From positions 262,387 through 326,386 of the forward strand of contig QQVD01000068.1 of NCBI GenBank assembly GCA_003388555.1: 64,000 bases of DNA, in the 5' to 3' direction. Positions within the stretch are counted from its first letter, which is position 1, and each line of letters starts with the position of its first letter. A program made the position numbers and the translations under genes. This stretch comes from Acidobacteriota bacterium (GTDB lineage: Bacteria; Acidobacteriota; Thermoanaerobaculia; Multivoradales; Multivoraceae). The notes under the pieces are model-generated. The model had not been told where the DNA came from. It was given only the letters and a program-made list of their open reading frames with translations, and did not search any database. Positions 1 to 8,572 of the stretch are shown piece after piece.

Positions 1-1423
1 AGCTCACGCCGCCGGTCTCTTCGTCGACCGACTCCTCCGCCGGCTTGCGCCCCAGCGCCTTGTTGAGCTCCGTGCGCACCATCTCGGCGGTGATCTCCGA
101 CGACGAAGCCGCACGACGCGCCAGCAGGCCGATGACGATCAGGGCCACCATGACGACGGCGATGCCCATCAGCAGGAGCGGCTGACCCTCGAAGCGACGC
201 TCCCGTCCACCGTCGGCACCAGCCCCGCCGACTCCCTCGGCGGCGGGCTCCGCCTCGCTATCGGCGCTGGCACCCGGATCGCTCGTCCCAGCCACCGGAT
301 CACCACCGGCGCCGGGCCCGGCCGCCTCTTCGGGCTGCGCCGACGGAGCATCGACGTCGGCCAGGTCTGATTCGGCGACGACGGTCCCGCTCTCCGCGGA
401 AGGCGCCGTGCGCCGGCCGGAGAGCGCCGCCAGCGGCAGCAGTCGGACGTCGGTGCCCTTCGACAGCACCCGGTTGCCCGAGCGGATGCTCAGCTGGAGG
501 CGCAGCGCCCGACCGTCCGGAATGCACTGCGGACACTCGAGATCGATCACCCAGACTCTGTTCACCGCCTCGGCGATGCGTTCGTAGGCTTCCGCCAGCT
601 GGGTCCTGTCGGCCTCGAAGAAGGCGCCGCCGGAGTTCGTCGCCAAGCGTCGCAACACGTCGAGATAGGTCACCCGCTGGGCGCCCTGGAGCTGGCTGAA
701 GCCGATCGCGTAGATCGGCAGCGGGCGACGGCGCAGCTCGTCGAGCACGTCGTCGAGAGCCTGCCCGCTGCCCTCGTCGCGACCGTCGCTGAGGACGACG
801 ACGACACGCCGACCCGGCAACCCCTCGTCGCGCCGCTCCCCGAGGTCCAACGCGTCGAAGATCGCCTGGTAGAGCAAGGTGTCGCGATCGGTGGGCTCGA
901 GCCGGTCGAGCGCCTCACGCAGCAGCGCGAGATCGTCGGTCCAATCGACGACCACCCGGCTCTGCGACCCGAAGGCGACGATCGCGGCCCGGTCCTGGGG
1001 CCGCAGGCGCGACACCCAGTCGTCCAGCGCCGAACGGATCTGCGCGAACAGCTCGTCGTTGAGCGACGCCGAGACGTCGACCAGGAAGACGTAGCCGACC
1101 CCCTCCTGCGAGTCGGTGAAGGGGCGCACACCGCGCACCAGGGCGACCTCCTGGCCCAGGGTCGCGGCGACGTCCTCGACCCCGAGAGTCGGCTCGGCCG
1201 CCTCTCCCACGGTGCCCTCGAGGTCGGCGTACACCCGGACCTCGGTCTCGCCACTGGCCAGCTGGCGTACCTGGGAGATGTCGAGCCGCTCGCCGGCCTG
1301 GCCGAGCAGGGCGCCGGGCGAGAGCATCAGTGCCGCGAGCAGCAGTCTGCGAACCCCTTCGAAGCGGGGCCTATGCGGCGACTCCCGGCGGCTCGCCGTG
1401 TTCACGAGGTCCCTCCGCTCCAT
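1..1423 (-). CDS. VWA-domain protein with C-terminal membrane anchor (partial, C-terminus off the left edge)
   Basis: Surface or periplasmic protein of the VWFA-related type that is abundant in Acidobacteriota; its ligand is unknown. 474 codons are visible from an ATG at 1423. A hydrophobic stretch at about residues 22-36 looks like a signal peptide behind a long basic N-region. The von Willebrand A fold follows, with an intact MIDAS motif DVSAS (Asp at residue 116) and a later LSDG. A Pro/Ala/Gly-rich acidic linker leads to one transmembrane helix near residues 415-435 and a cytoplasmic tail that continues beyond base 1. The Shine-Dalgarno match is weak, so the start could shift. The fold assignment is firm; the function is open. 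Confidence 0.8.
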   Translation of the reverse strand, partial: MERRDLVNTASRRESPHRPRFEGVRRLLLAALMLSPGALLGQAGERLDISQVRQLASGETEVRVYADLEGTVGEAAEPTLGVEDVAATLGQEVALVRGVRPFTDSQEGVGYVFLVDVSASLNDELFAQIRSALDDWVSRLRPQDRAAIVAFGSQSRVVVDWTDDLALLREALDRLEPTDRDTLLYQAIFDALDLGERRDEGLPGRRVVVVLSDGRDEGSGQALDDVLDELRRRPLPIYAIGFSQLQGAQRVTYLDVLRRLATNSGGAFFEADRTQLAEAYERIAEAVNRVWVIDLECPQCIPDGRALRLQLSIRSGNRVLSKGTDVRLLPLAALSGRRTAPSAESGTVVAESDLADVDAPSAQPEEAAGPGAGGDPVAGTSDPGASADSEAEPAAEGVGGAGADGGRERRFEGQPLLLMGIAVVMVALIVIGLLARRAASSSEITAEMVRTELNKALGRKPAEESVDEETGGVS

Positions 1424-1493
1424 CTCGAGATCACGACCGGTCGGTCACCCGGACGGCGTGCGCCGCGGGGGTCCCAACCTCTGTTCCTGCCGG

Positions 1494-1499
1494 AGACTA
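1494..1499 (-). promoter_or_regulatory. candidate -10 element TAGTCT upstream of the VWA gene
   Basis: On the minus strand the hexamer TAGTCT sits in the context GC-TAGTCT-CC about 70 bases before the ATG. It resembles TAGNNT hexamers found ahead of several other genes here. No convincing -35 is visible. Confidence 0.3.
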
Positions 1500-1568
1500 G
1501 CAGCTGTGATGGAACCCTCGGGCCCGACGCCGCGACCAAGACCTTGGGCCAGCAGGGCCAGGGAGAGA

Positions 1569-2240
1569 TCAAGCGCGACCTTCTCCCACCGCTCCGCCAC
1601 CGGCGTCGTGGCCGCCCTCATCCGCCGCATGTTCGGGGTCGTCCTCGTGCCGGCAGCCTCGGTGGCGGGTGGTGTACGGCCCGTCGGGCTGCCCCAGCTC
1701 TTCGACCCAACCCTCGCGCGAGGTGTAGTACGCGAACACCGTGCGCTGCTTGAGATCCGAGAAGAAGCGCGTCCCCTCGGTCAGCTCCGAGCCGGAAGGC
1801 GGCGGATCACGGTCGTCGATCTCCTCGAGCAGGGCCACCAGCTGTTCCCCGGGCAGGGAGGCGATCGCACCGCCGAAGCGCCTCGACGCCCTGGCTTCGA
1901 GCCAGGCGAGGCCGTCGAGGAAGCGCTTCCGGGTTCCCTCCGGCTCGAGCGAGAGCGCCAGATCGAGGAAGCGCTCCACTCGCGCATCGGCCGCACCCGG
2001 TGTGTCGGTGGGCGGGATCAGCGTGTCGGCGAGGCGACGCACCGCGGCGACCTGCTGCGGCGAGAACAGGCTCGGTCGCCAGTCGTCCTGCAGGATCCTC
2101 GCTCCTGCCGCCCCGCGCAGTGCCTGACCGAGGGCCACCACGCCGGCTCCGGCCAGCACCACGCGGCGGTCGATGCCGTGAGGCTGCCGACCGCGGGCCG
2201 TCGGCTGGTCGCGGTCCCGAAACTCCTGCCTGGCGCCCAT
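1569..2240 (-). CDS. gluconate 2-dehydrogenase subunit 3 family protein
   Basis: Small subunit of a membrane-associated FAD-dependent GMC-type dehydrogenase; in known systems it partners a large flavoprotein and a cytochrome c subunit, neither of which is adjacent here. The 223-residue protein starts at an ATG preceded by GGAGGGA. Its N-terminus has DRRVVLAG followed by an Ala/Gly-rich hydrophobic stretch, the form of a Tat signal. The body has the family pattern FSPQQVAAVRRLADTLIPP-T and the repeated acidic helix that follows it. The last 30 residues are His/Gly-rich and unlike the family. An orphan subunit suggests that the catalytic partner is encoded elsewhere. Confidence 0.75.
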   Translation of the reverse strand: MGARQEFRDRDQPTARGRQPHGIDRRVVLAGAGVVALGQALRGAAGARILQDDWRPSLFSPQQVAAVRRLADTLIPPTDTPGAADARVERFLDLALSLEPEGTRKRFLDGLAWLEARASRRFGGAIASLPGEQLVALLEEIDDRDPPPSGSELTEGTRFFSDLKQRTVFAYYTSREGWVEELGQPDGPYTTRHRGCRHEDDPEHAADEGGHDAGGGAVGEGRA

Positions 2241-2333
2241 TGTCGTTCCCTCCGTTCGCCGACACCGATCACTGCAGGCCTCGGACGGCGAGCCCTCGAC
2301 GAAACCGGCTCCTCGCGTTGCTGGGAGCACGAG

Positions 2334-2339
2334 ATCCTA
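2334..2339 (-). promoter_or_regulatory. candidate -10 element TAGGAT
   Basis: Minus-strand TAGGAT in the context GC-TAGGAT-CT, 94 bases before the start of the gluconate dehydrogenase subunit gene. No clear -35. Confidence 0.3.
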
Positions 2340-2407
2340 GCAGTCCCGGCTGGAGGCAGCAGCGGGATTCCCGGCGCGATCGGAGGAGAACCGGGGCGAC
2401 CCGAGAG

Positions 2408-3073
2408 TCACGGCGCCAGTCGCGCGAGCCGCCAGAGTGCGCCGTGACCGACCTCTTCGGCGGCGTAGCGGAACCGGTCGTGGAGTCGGTTCTCGCGTCC
2501 CTGCCAGAACTCGTAGCTGCGCGGGCGCAGACGGTAGCCGCCCCAGTGGTCGGGACGTGGGACCTCTGCGTCGGCGAAGCGGGCGGAGATCTCGCCGACC
2601 CGCTGCTCGAGCACCTCGCGGCTCTCGAGCGGCTGGCTCTGAGGCGATGCCCAGGCGCCGATCTGCGCACCCCGCGGGCGGGATGCGAAGTAGGCGTCGG
2701 ACTCCTCCTCCGGAACCCGCTCGACCAACCCCTCGATACGCACCTGGCGGTGCAGCTCGTGCCAGAAGAAGAGCAGGCACGCGATGCCACAGGCGTCGAG
2801 CTGCCGGGCTTTCGAGCTGGTGTAGTTGGTGAAGAAGGAGAAGCCGTCGCGGTCGGCGGACTTGAGCAGCACCACCCTCGCCTGCGGCACCCCCGCCCGA
2901 TCGCTGGTCGCCAGCACCATCGCGTTCGGCTGCGGCGCGCCCGAGTCGACGGCGGCGTCGAACCAGCGTCGGAAGAGCACCAGCGGGTCCTCGGGCAGGT
3001 CGTGTCGACGAAAGGGCTCTCCGATGTACTCCGAGCGCAGCCGCTGCAGCTCGTCGGGGTCGATCCTGCTCAT
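2408..3073 (-). CDS. pdxH: pyridoxamine 5'-phosphate oxidase
   Basis: FMN enzyme that oxidises pyridoxine or pyridoxamine 5'-phosphate to pyridoxal 5'-phosphate in the cytoplasm. The 221-residue length is normal. Family hallmarks run in order: DPLVLFRRWFDAAVDSG, the FMN-binding ARVVLLKS segment, FFTNYTSSKARQL, FFWHELHRQVRIEG, the SRP-GAQIGAWAS-QS loop, and the C-terminal WGGYRL-P-YEFWQG-RLHDR signature that binds the phosphate and pyridine ring. It is transcribed alone or with the downstream dehydrogenase-subunit gene (167-base gap). The product would serve PLP enzymes such as the dehydratase at 6505 and the aminotransferase at 43637. Confidence 0.95.
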   Translation of the reverse strand: MSRIDPDELQRLRSEYIGEPFRRHDLPEDPLVLFRRWFDAAVDSGAPQPNAMVLATSDRAGVPQARVVLLKSADRDGFSFFTNYTSSKARQLDACGIACLLFFWHELHRQVRIEGLVERVPEEESDAYFASRPRGAQIGAWASPQSQPLESREVLEQRVGEISARFADAEVPRPDHWGGYRLRPRSYEFWQGRENRLHDRFRYAAEEVGHGALWRLARLAP

Positions 3074-3298
3074 GTCGCTCCGTTCTCCGTGAGGCCCTGC
3101 GATCCGGCCTCGAGACGCCTTCGCACCCTTTGGCCCGGAGGTGGCGCCGCGCCGGCGGGCTGCGGCCGCACGCTGCGGTTAGACTGCCCGGCGCCGCCGG
3201 CGGCTCGTCGCCATCCCGAGTGCCTCTCGGAGAGGCGCCGCGGTCGCACGGTGGCGCCAGCGCCTCCCGCTCCATAGTACGACCACGCGAGGGAACCG

Positions 3299-4321
3299 AT
3301 GAGCGAAGCGACGAACCGCCAGTGGACGCTGGCCAAGCGACCCGAGGGGTTGGTCGACGAGCACACCTTCGAGCTGCGCGAAGCGGCGATCCCCGAGCCG
3401 GCCGACGGCGAGTTCCTGGTGCGGCTGCTGATGCTCTCGTTCGATCCCACCCAGCGGGGCTGGCTCAACGACGTCCGCGGCTACGTTCCACCGGTCCAGA
3501 TCGGTGAGGTGATGCGCGCCAGCGGCGTCGGCGAGGTGGTCGCCAGTCGCCATCCCGGCTTCTCCGAGGGCGATCTCGTGGTCGGCGGTTTCGGATGGCA
3601 GGAGTGGATCGCCACCGACGGCGGCGGCCTGCTCCCGGCGCGCAAGTTGCCGCCCGGCGTCTCCCCCTCGAACGCCCTCAGCGTCTTCGGCACCACCGGC
3701 CTCACCGCCTACTTCGGCATGCTCGACGTCGGCAAGCCGCGTTCCGGTGAGACCGTGGTGGTCTCCGGAGCCGCCGGCGCCACCGGATCCGTCGCGGGTC
3801 AGATCGCCAAGATCCAGGGGTGCCGCGTCGTCGGCATCGCCGGCGGGCCCGAGAAGTGCGCCTGGCTCACCGACGAAGCCCACTTCGACGCCGCCGTCGA
3901 CTACAAGAACGAGGACGTGGGCGAGCGGCTCCGGGCGCTCTGCCCCGACCGCGTCGACGTCTACTTCGACAACGTCGGCGGACCGACCCTCGACACGCTG
4001 CTGCTCCATCTCGCGATCGGGGCGCGGGTGGCGATGTGCGGCGGGATCTCCTCCGGCTACGGCACCGAGCTGCCGCCAGGACCGCGCAACATCATGCAGC
4101 TGGTGATCCAGCGGGCACGCATGGAGGGCTTCCTGGTGCTCGACTTCGCTCCCCGCTTCGGCGAGGCGATCGCCGCCCTCGCCGGCTGGGTCGGCGAAGG
4201 CCGTATCGCCTTCCAGGAGGACATCGTCGAGGGCTTCGAGAACGCGCCGCAGACCCTCAACCGCCTGTTCACCGGCGCCAACCGGGGCAAGCAGCTGCTG
4301 CGCGTCGCCGACCGGAGTTGA
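3299..4321 (+). CDS. NADP-dependent medium-chain oxidoreductase (CurA / leukotriene B4 dehydrogenase-like)
   Basis: Zinc-free member of the MDR superfamily that reduces activated carbon-carbon double bonds of enones or enals with NADPH. The 340-residue protein has the family opening NRQWTLAKRPEG, the SFDPTQRGWL segment that replaces the zinc-alcohol-dehydrogenase ligands, a Rossmann motif SGAAGATGSVAGQ near residue 160, a YKNED-type segment, and DVYFDNVGG near residue 220. No zinc-ligand cysteines are present. The start follows GAGGGAACCG. The downstream glycosyltransferase frame begins inside its stop codon, so the two are probably co-transcribed. The exact substrate cannot be read from sequence. 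Confidence 0.9.
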   Translation: MSEATNRQWTLAKRPEGLVDEHTFELREAAIPEPADGEFLVRLLMLSFDPTQRGWLNDVRGYVPPVQIGEVMRASGVGEVVASRHPGFSEGDLVVGGFGWQEWIATDGGGLLPARKLPPGVSPSNALSVFGTTGLTAYFGMLDVGKPRSGETVVVSGAAGATGSVAGQIAKIQGCRVVGIAGGPEKCAWLTDEAHFDAAVDYKNEDVGERLRALCPDRVDVYFDNVGGPTLDTLLLHLAIGARVAMCGGISSGYGTELPPGPRNIMQLVIQRARMEGFLVLDFAPRFGEAIAALAGWVGEGRIAFQEDIVEGFENAPQTLNRLFTGANRGKQLLRVADRS

Positions 4322-6483
4322 CCTCGCCTGGCGCAGTCGCCGCGACGATCCCGGGCGACGACGGAGAAGGTGTCGCGGTCGTCATCCCCTGCCTCGACGA
4401 GGCGACCACGGTCGCCGGGGTGGTGCGTGACTTCCGCGCCGCTCTGCCGGCGGCGCGGATCGTGGTCTTCGACAACACCTCGGCCGACGCCACCGCCCAG
4501 CGAGCCGCTCAGGCCGGCGCCGAAGTCGCGTCGGTGACGCCGCGGGGCAAGGGCAACGTTCTCCGCGCGGCGCTGCGGCGCCTCGTCGACGAGGGCAGCT
4601 CGGTGGTGATCATGGTCGACGGCGACGCGACCTACGACGCCGCCGCCGCGCCACGCCTGGTGGCCGCGGTGCACGACGGCCACGACCTCGTACTGGCTCG
4701 GCGGGTGGGCAGCGGCGGCGGCCGCTACCGCCCGGGCCACCAGCTCGGCAACCGGCTGCTCCGGACGCTGCTGCGCCTCGGCTTCGGCCGCGCCCCGCGC
4801 GACCCGTTGACCGGCTACCGGGCGCTCTCCGCCGACTTCGCCCGCCGCTTTCCCTGCCGATCGAGCGGCTTCACCGTCGAAACCGAGATGGACGTCTTCG
4901 CCCTCGCCACCAGTGCCTCGTGGTGCGAGGTCGCCGCGCCCTACGCCTCCCGCCCACCGGGCTCGAGCAGCAAGCTGCGTACCCTGCGCGACGGCGTCGC
5001 AATCCTCGTGCGCGCCTTCGTCGATTCTGCGGCGGCCTTCGACCGCCACCCGACGGAGAGCTCCGCTCCGACGAGGCCGACCGCGGGAACGTTGCTGAGT
5101 GCGGCGGGGTGGGCGGCCGCCGCGACGGCGGTGGCCACGGTCGCCTTCCTGGCCGGCAATGCCTGGTGGCTCGGCCGCGATCCCGAGCCTCTCGCCGCAG
5201 CACTGCGCGAGGCCCTGCCCCCGACCTTCACCGTGGAGGGATCCGCCGCCGCGCCTGCCGCGTCGGCGACCGACCCCCGATCGCTGCGCGACGGCGCAGA
5301 GCCGTTCAACGACTGTCTGATCCCGATCATGGCCCTGGCCACCGATGGCCCGCCGCTCGAACGGCTGATCTCCGCACAGCGCGTGTATCGCCGCGGCGAA
5401 GGACCGCAGCGGCCCTGCGACGCGCTCGAACAGCTGCTCTATCGAGGCGCGATCGACCCCGCTGACTACCTGGTCGTGCCCTACCACCAGTACTGGAACG
5501 GCCATCGGGTACCGCTCCGCGCGCTCGCTCCGCGGTTGGGAGTCGTAGGGCTGCAGCGCTCTGCCGTCACAGCGACCTGGGGGCTGCTCGCAGCGATCGC
5601 CCTGCTCGCCGCATCGCGCGCCCTGCGCGCCGGACCGCGACCGCTCGACGTGGCGCTCCTCGCCTTCGCCGTCGCCTTCGCCACCTGCGGCGACCTGACC
5701 CGCCGGGCAGCCAGTTTCACCACCGCCCCGTCGAACCTCCTGGTGCTCGCGCTGATGCTCGGCTGCGCTCTGTCGGCGGGCGGCCTGGCGGCCCTGCCGA
5801 GGCGCTCGAGGCTGCTGGTCCTGGCGGCTTTCGGGGCCCTGCTCGGTTACTTCGCTCTCTTCTTCGGCACCGTGTTGATCGGCCTGGTGGCGGTGCTCCT
5901 GCTGGCCGCCGCCTCACCCCTCCCGCCGGCGACGCCGTCCGGCCTGCGCTGGCGCCTCGTCGGCGAGGCCGCGATCGCCTGCGCCGTCGGCATCGTCGGC
6001 TCCCTGGCGCTGCACGCGGCGCTCGCCGCTGCCGTCTTCGACGGCGCCTTCGCCGCCATCCTCGACCAGCTCCACCACCGCATGACCGGCGATCCACGGA
6101 CCACGATGGACCCGCTGCTCAACCCCCGCTACACCGGCGAGCACGTCAGCCTGAGGGCGCTGTTCGAGCGCCTCGACTCACAGCTCTGGCGCCTCGGCTT
6201 CGGCAGCCAGGCGGTCGGGCGCGTCGTCTCCGTTGCGGCTCTGACCGCGACGCCACTGATCGCCGTCTGGCGCCTGCTCCGCGGCGGCGACCCGGCCCGG
6301 TGGACGACGCTGCTGTGCTGCTGGATCGCTGTCCCGGCCTGGTACCTGACCTTCCTGGAGCACTCGATCACCCACGCCGGCGTGATGGTCCGGCTGCTCT
6401 TCCTCACCGCCGCCTCGGCGCTCACCGCGCTCGGCTGGTGGTGGCTCGACGGGAGCGTCGGCGCGCGGCGCGCGAAGGTCTGA
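4318..6483 (+). CDS. family 2 glycosyltransferase fused to a polytopic membrane domain
   Basis: About 721 residues from a TTG that overlaps the preceding stop codon as TTGA; no ATG or GTG lies near the domain start. Residues about 18-240 are a DPM1/GT2-type transferase: AVVIPCLDEATTV for the nucleotide-sugar fold, a DGD metal motif in MVDGDATYD, and DPLTGYRALS. After a short linker there is one hydrophobic helix (about 265-290), a polar domain of roughly 130 residues with two cysteines that is probably extracytoplasmic, and then about eight further hydrophobic helices to the C-terminus. Such an arrangement fits transfer of a sugar to a polyprenyl or cell-envelope lipid. The substrate and the role of the membrane half are unknown. 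Confidence 0.75.
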   Translation: MTSPGAVAATIPGDDGEGVAVVIPCLDEATTVAGVVRDFRAALPAARIVVFDNTSADATAQRAAQAGAEVASVTPRGKGNVLRAALRRLVDEGSSVVIMVDGDATYDAAAAPRLVAAVHDGHDLVLARRVGSGGGRYRPGHQLGNRLLRTLLRLGFGRAPRDPLTGYRALSADFARRFPCRSSGFTVETEMDVFALATSASWCEVAAPYASRPPGSSSKLRTLRDGVAILVRAFVDSAAAFDRHPTESSAPTRPTAGTLLSAAGWAAAATAVATVAFLAGNAWWLGRDPEPLAAALREALPPTFTVEGSAAAPAASATDPRSLRDGAEPFNDCLIPIMALATDGPPLERLISAQRVYRRGEGPQRPCDALEQLLYRGAIDPADYLVVPYHQYWNGHRVPLRALAPRLGVVGLQRSAVTATWGLLAAIALLAASRALRAGPRPLDVALLAFAVAFATCGDLTRRAASFTTAPSNLLVLALMLGCALSAGGLAALPRRSRLLVLAAFGALLGYFALFFGTVLIGLVAVLLLAAASPLPPATPSGLRWRLVGEAAIACAVGIVGSLALHAALAAAVFDGAFAAILDQLHHRMTGDPRTTMDPLLNPRYTGEHVSLRALFERLDSQLWRLGFGSQAVGRVVSVAALTATPLIAVWRLLRGGDPARWTTLLCCWIAVPAWYLTFLEHSITHAGVMVRLLFLTAASALTALGWWWLDGSVGARRAKV

Positions 6484-6504
6484 GCGCGGACTCGCGAGGC
6501 GGGC

Positions 6505-7539
6505 TCAGAGCACCCGACGCAGCACGTCGAGCGAGACGTTGCCACCGCACAGCACCACCACCGCGGGGCCGGCCGGCCTGCCCCGGGCCGCCACATCGGC
6601 GCGCAGTCCCGCGACGGCCGCCGCCGCGGCACCCTCGACCAGAGTGTGGTGCTCGGCGATGACGTCGCGCAACGCCGCGGCGATCGCGTCCTCCTCCACC
6701 TCGATCCCGCGGGTGACGGTGCGCCGACAGAGCTCGAAGGTCACGGCGCCGCTCTCCACCCCGCCGGCGGTGCCGTCGGAGAGGGTGGGCGCCGACTCGA
6801 GCTCGAGGATCGCGCCAGCAGCCAGCGAGCGCAGCATCACCGCCGAGGCCGCCGGCGAGCAGGCCACCAGCTCGACCTCGGAGCCACGCCTCCTGGCGTG
6901 CTCGGCGAGCACCGCGCCGACGCCGCCACACAGGCCGCCGCCACCCAGCGCCAGGTAGACGGTGCCCACCTCGGGCAGCTGCTCGACCAGCTCCACCGCC
7001 AGCGTGCCCTGCCCCGCGACCACCTCCAGGTCGTTGTAGGGCGAGACGTAGACCGCGCCGCTCTCGTCGGCGGCTCGTCGCGCCGCGACCTCGGCCTCGA
7101 CGCAGTCGTCGCCCGACACGACGACCTCGGCGCCGGCCCGCCGGATCGCCTCCAGCTTCCGCGGCTCGGCCGTGCTCGGAGCGTGGATCGTGACCGCCGA
7201 GCCGCCCTGCCGGCCGGCTGTCGCCAGAGCCAGGCCGTGGTTGCCGGTCGAAGCCCCGACCAGACGCTCGCCACCTCCCTGCAGCCCGATCAGGATCGCC
7301 TTGTTGGTGGCGCCGCGCAGCTTGAACGAACCGGTCAGCTGGTGGTTCTCGAGCTTGAAGTAGACCTCGCAGCCGACCTCCTCGCTGAGCCAGGCCGAGC
7401 GCTCGATCGGCGTGCGGCGGATGCGGTCGGCGATGCGAGGCAGCGCCCGCCAGGCGGCGCGAGCCAGCGAGGCGAGCGACGGAGCCCCGCCGCCAGCTCC
7501 GGACCGGGCACCGTTCCGCGACGAGGAATTCGACGGCAT
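6505..7539 (-). CDS. PLP-dependent threonine/serine dehydratase family protein
   Basis: Fold-type II PLP enzyme, 344 residues from the ATG at 7539. The PLP-binding lysine lies in ENHQLTGSFKLRGATNKA, the substrate loop is ASTGNHGLALA, and the phosphate-binding glycine loop is LALGGGGLCGG. The closing serine/cysteine segment is VVLCGGNVS. This is the catalytic-domain-only form, without an ACT regulatory domain, as in catabolic threonine dehydratases, serine/threonine ammonia-lyases and some racemases, so the reaction is either deamination of Thr/Ser to the oxo-acid or a related elimination. Candidate -10 TACTCT lies upstream on the minus strand. Convergent with the glycosyltransferase gene. Confidence 0.88.
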   Translation of the reverse strand: MPSNSSSRNGARSGAGGGAPSLASLARAAWRALPRIADRIRRTPIERSAWLSEEVGCEVYFKLENHQLTGSFKLRGATNKAILIGLQGGGERLVGASTGNHGLALATAGRQGGSAVTIHAPSTAEPRKLEAIRRAGAEVVVSGDDCVEAEVAARRAADESGAVYVSPYNDLEVVAGQGTLAVELVEQLPEVGTVYLALGGGGLCGGVGAVLAEHARRRGSEVELVACSPAASAVMLRSLAAGAILELESAPTLSDGTAGGVESGAVTFELCRRTVTRGIEVEEDAIAAALRDVIAEHHTLVEGAAAAAVAGLRADVAARGRPAGPAVVVLCGGNVSLDVLRRVL

Positions 7540-7813
7540 CGGAAAGGCCTTCAGGTGTGAGATGGCAGGAGGCAGAGTAGCGGAGAGTGCGCCGCCGAGC
7601 CAATGCCGGAAACAGCTCCGCCCCGTGCGGCGTCTGTCAGGCCACACCGGCGCGCTCGCACCGACGCGCTCGCCAAGGTGGGTGCAACCTCGGACCGAGT
7701 TCCCCGTCTCCTCTCGTCGTACCTCCCGAGAGCGGCGCGAGCGGCAGCAGACTCCGAGTCCTCCCCGACCGACCTCCGTAGCCACCGCTCCGCAGCCACA
7801 GCCCCGAGGCCCC

Positions 7814-8491
7814 GTGCACGCCGACGACGAATCAGCTCGCGCACCGTCGCCGCAGAGCCTCGAGGCCCCCGGCGCCAGCAGCGAAGGGTCCACGCCAGCG
7901 ACCGGGCGAGCGGAGCCGGGCGACGTCGCCTCGTTCGCCGAGCTGCTCGAGCCGTTCGGGATCCAGGCGCCGGCGCACGAAGTCATTCGACGCGAGCAGA
8001 TGCCCGCGGCGGCGGCGCGACTGCTGGCGCACCGCCGTCACATGACGGTGACACTGGAGCGCCGACTGGAGAGCGCCCTGCGCCTCGCTGTGGTCGAGAG
8101 TCGCCACCGCGAGCCTCACTACTCGCGGCGCATCCGTCTGCATGCGGCGCGCACCGACGAGCTGGCGCTCTTCGGCGTCATGCGCTTCGACTTCCGCGCC
8201 TGCTCGAGCGAGACCAGAGCCGAGATCCTCGCCGGGGGAACACCGCTCGGACGCATCCTGATCGCCTCGGGAGCGCTGCGCACGGTGCACCTGCACCGCC
8301 TCATCCGCCTGCCGAGCGGCTCCGCGCTGCGCCAGTGGTACGGCGCCAACGACCCCGAAGCGACCTGGCGGGTGCCCGGAGATCTCGACGCTCGACCGCT
8401 GTGGGGACGCCTGGCGTCGATCCACTGCGACGACCGGCCGGCCGTCGATCTGGTCGAGATCCTGGCGCCCCATCTGGCCCAGGCAACCTGA
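7814..8491 (+). CDS. chorismate lyase-like (DUF98/UbiC-type) protein
   Basis: About 225 residues from a GTG at 7814 with GAGG five bases upstream; no ATG is available before the conserved region. The first 45 residues are low-complexity Ser/Pro/Ala. The rest follows the plan of the chorismate lyase 2 / DUF98 fold: MTVTLERRLESALRLAV, a central strand region, a glycine turn GGTPLGRILI, and HRLIRLPSG. Members of that fold turn chorismate into 4-hydroxybenzoate and pyruvate, or act on related substrates in quinone or pigment synthesis. Similarity is recognisable but not strong and no neighbour confirms the pathway, so the activity is a suggestion. Confidence 0.5.
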   Translation: MHADDESARAPSPQSLEAPGASSEGSTPATGRAEPGDVASFAELLEPFGIQAPAHEVIRREQMPAAAARLLAHRRHMTVTLERRLESALRLAVVESRHREPHYSRRIRLHAARTDELALFGVMRFDFRACSSETRAEILAGGTPLGRILIASGALRTVHLHRLIRLPSGSALRQWYGANDPEATWRVPGDLDARPLWGRLASIHCDDRPAVDLVEILAPHLAQAT

Positions 8492-8572
8492 TCGCCTCGG
8501 CTCGACGCATCGGCCCCGCCGAGCGGAGACGCGCGCCACCGAGCCGAAACGCGCGCCCCGCCCGAGCCAGGG

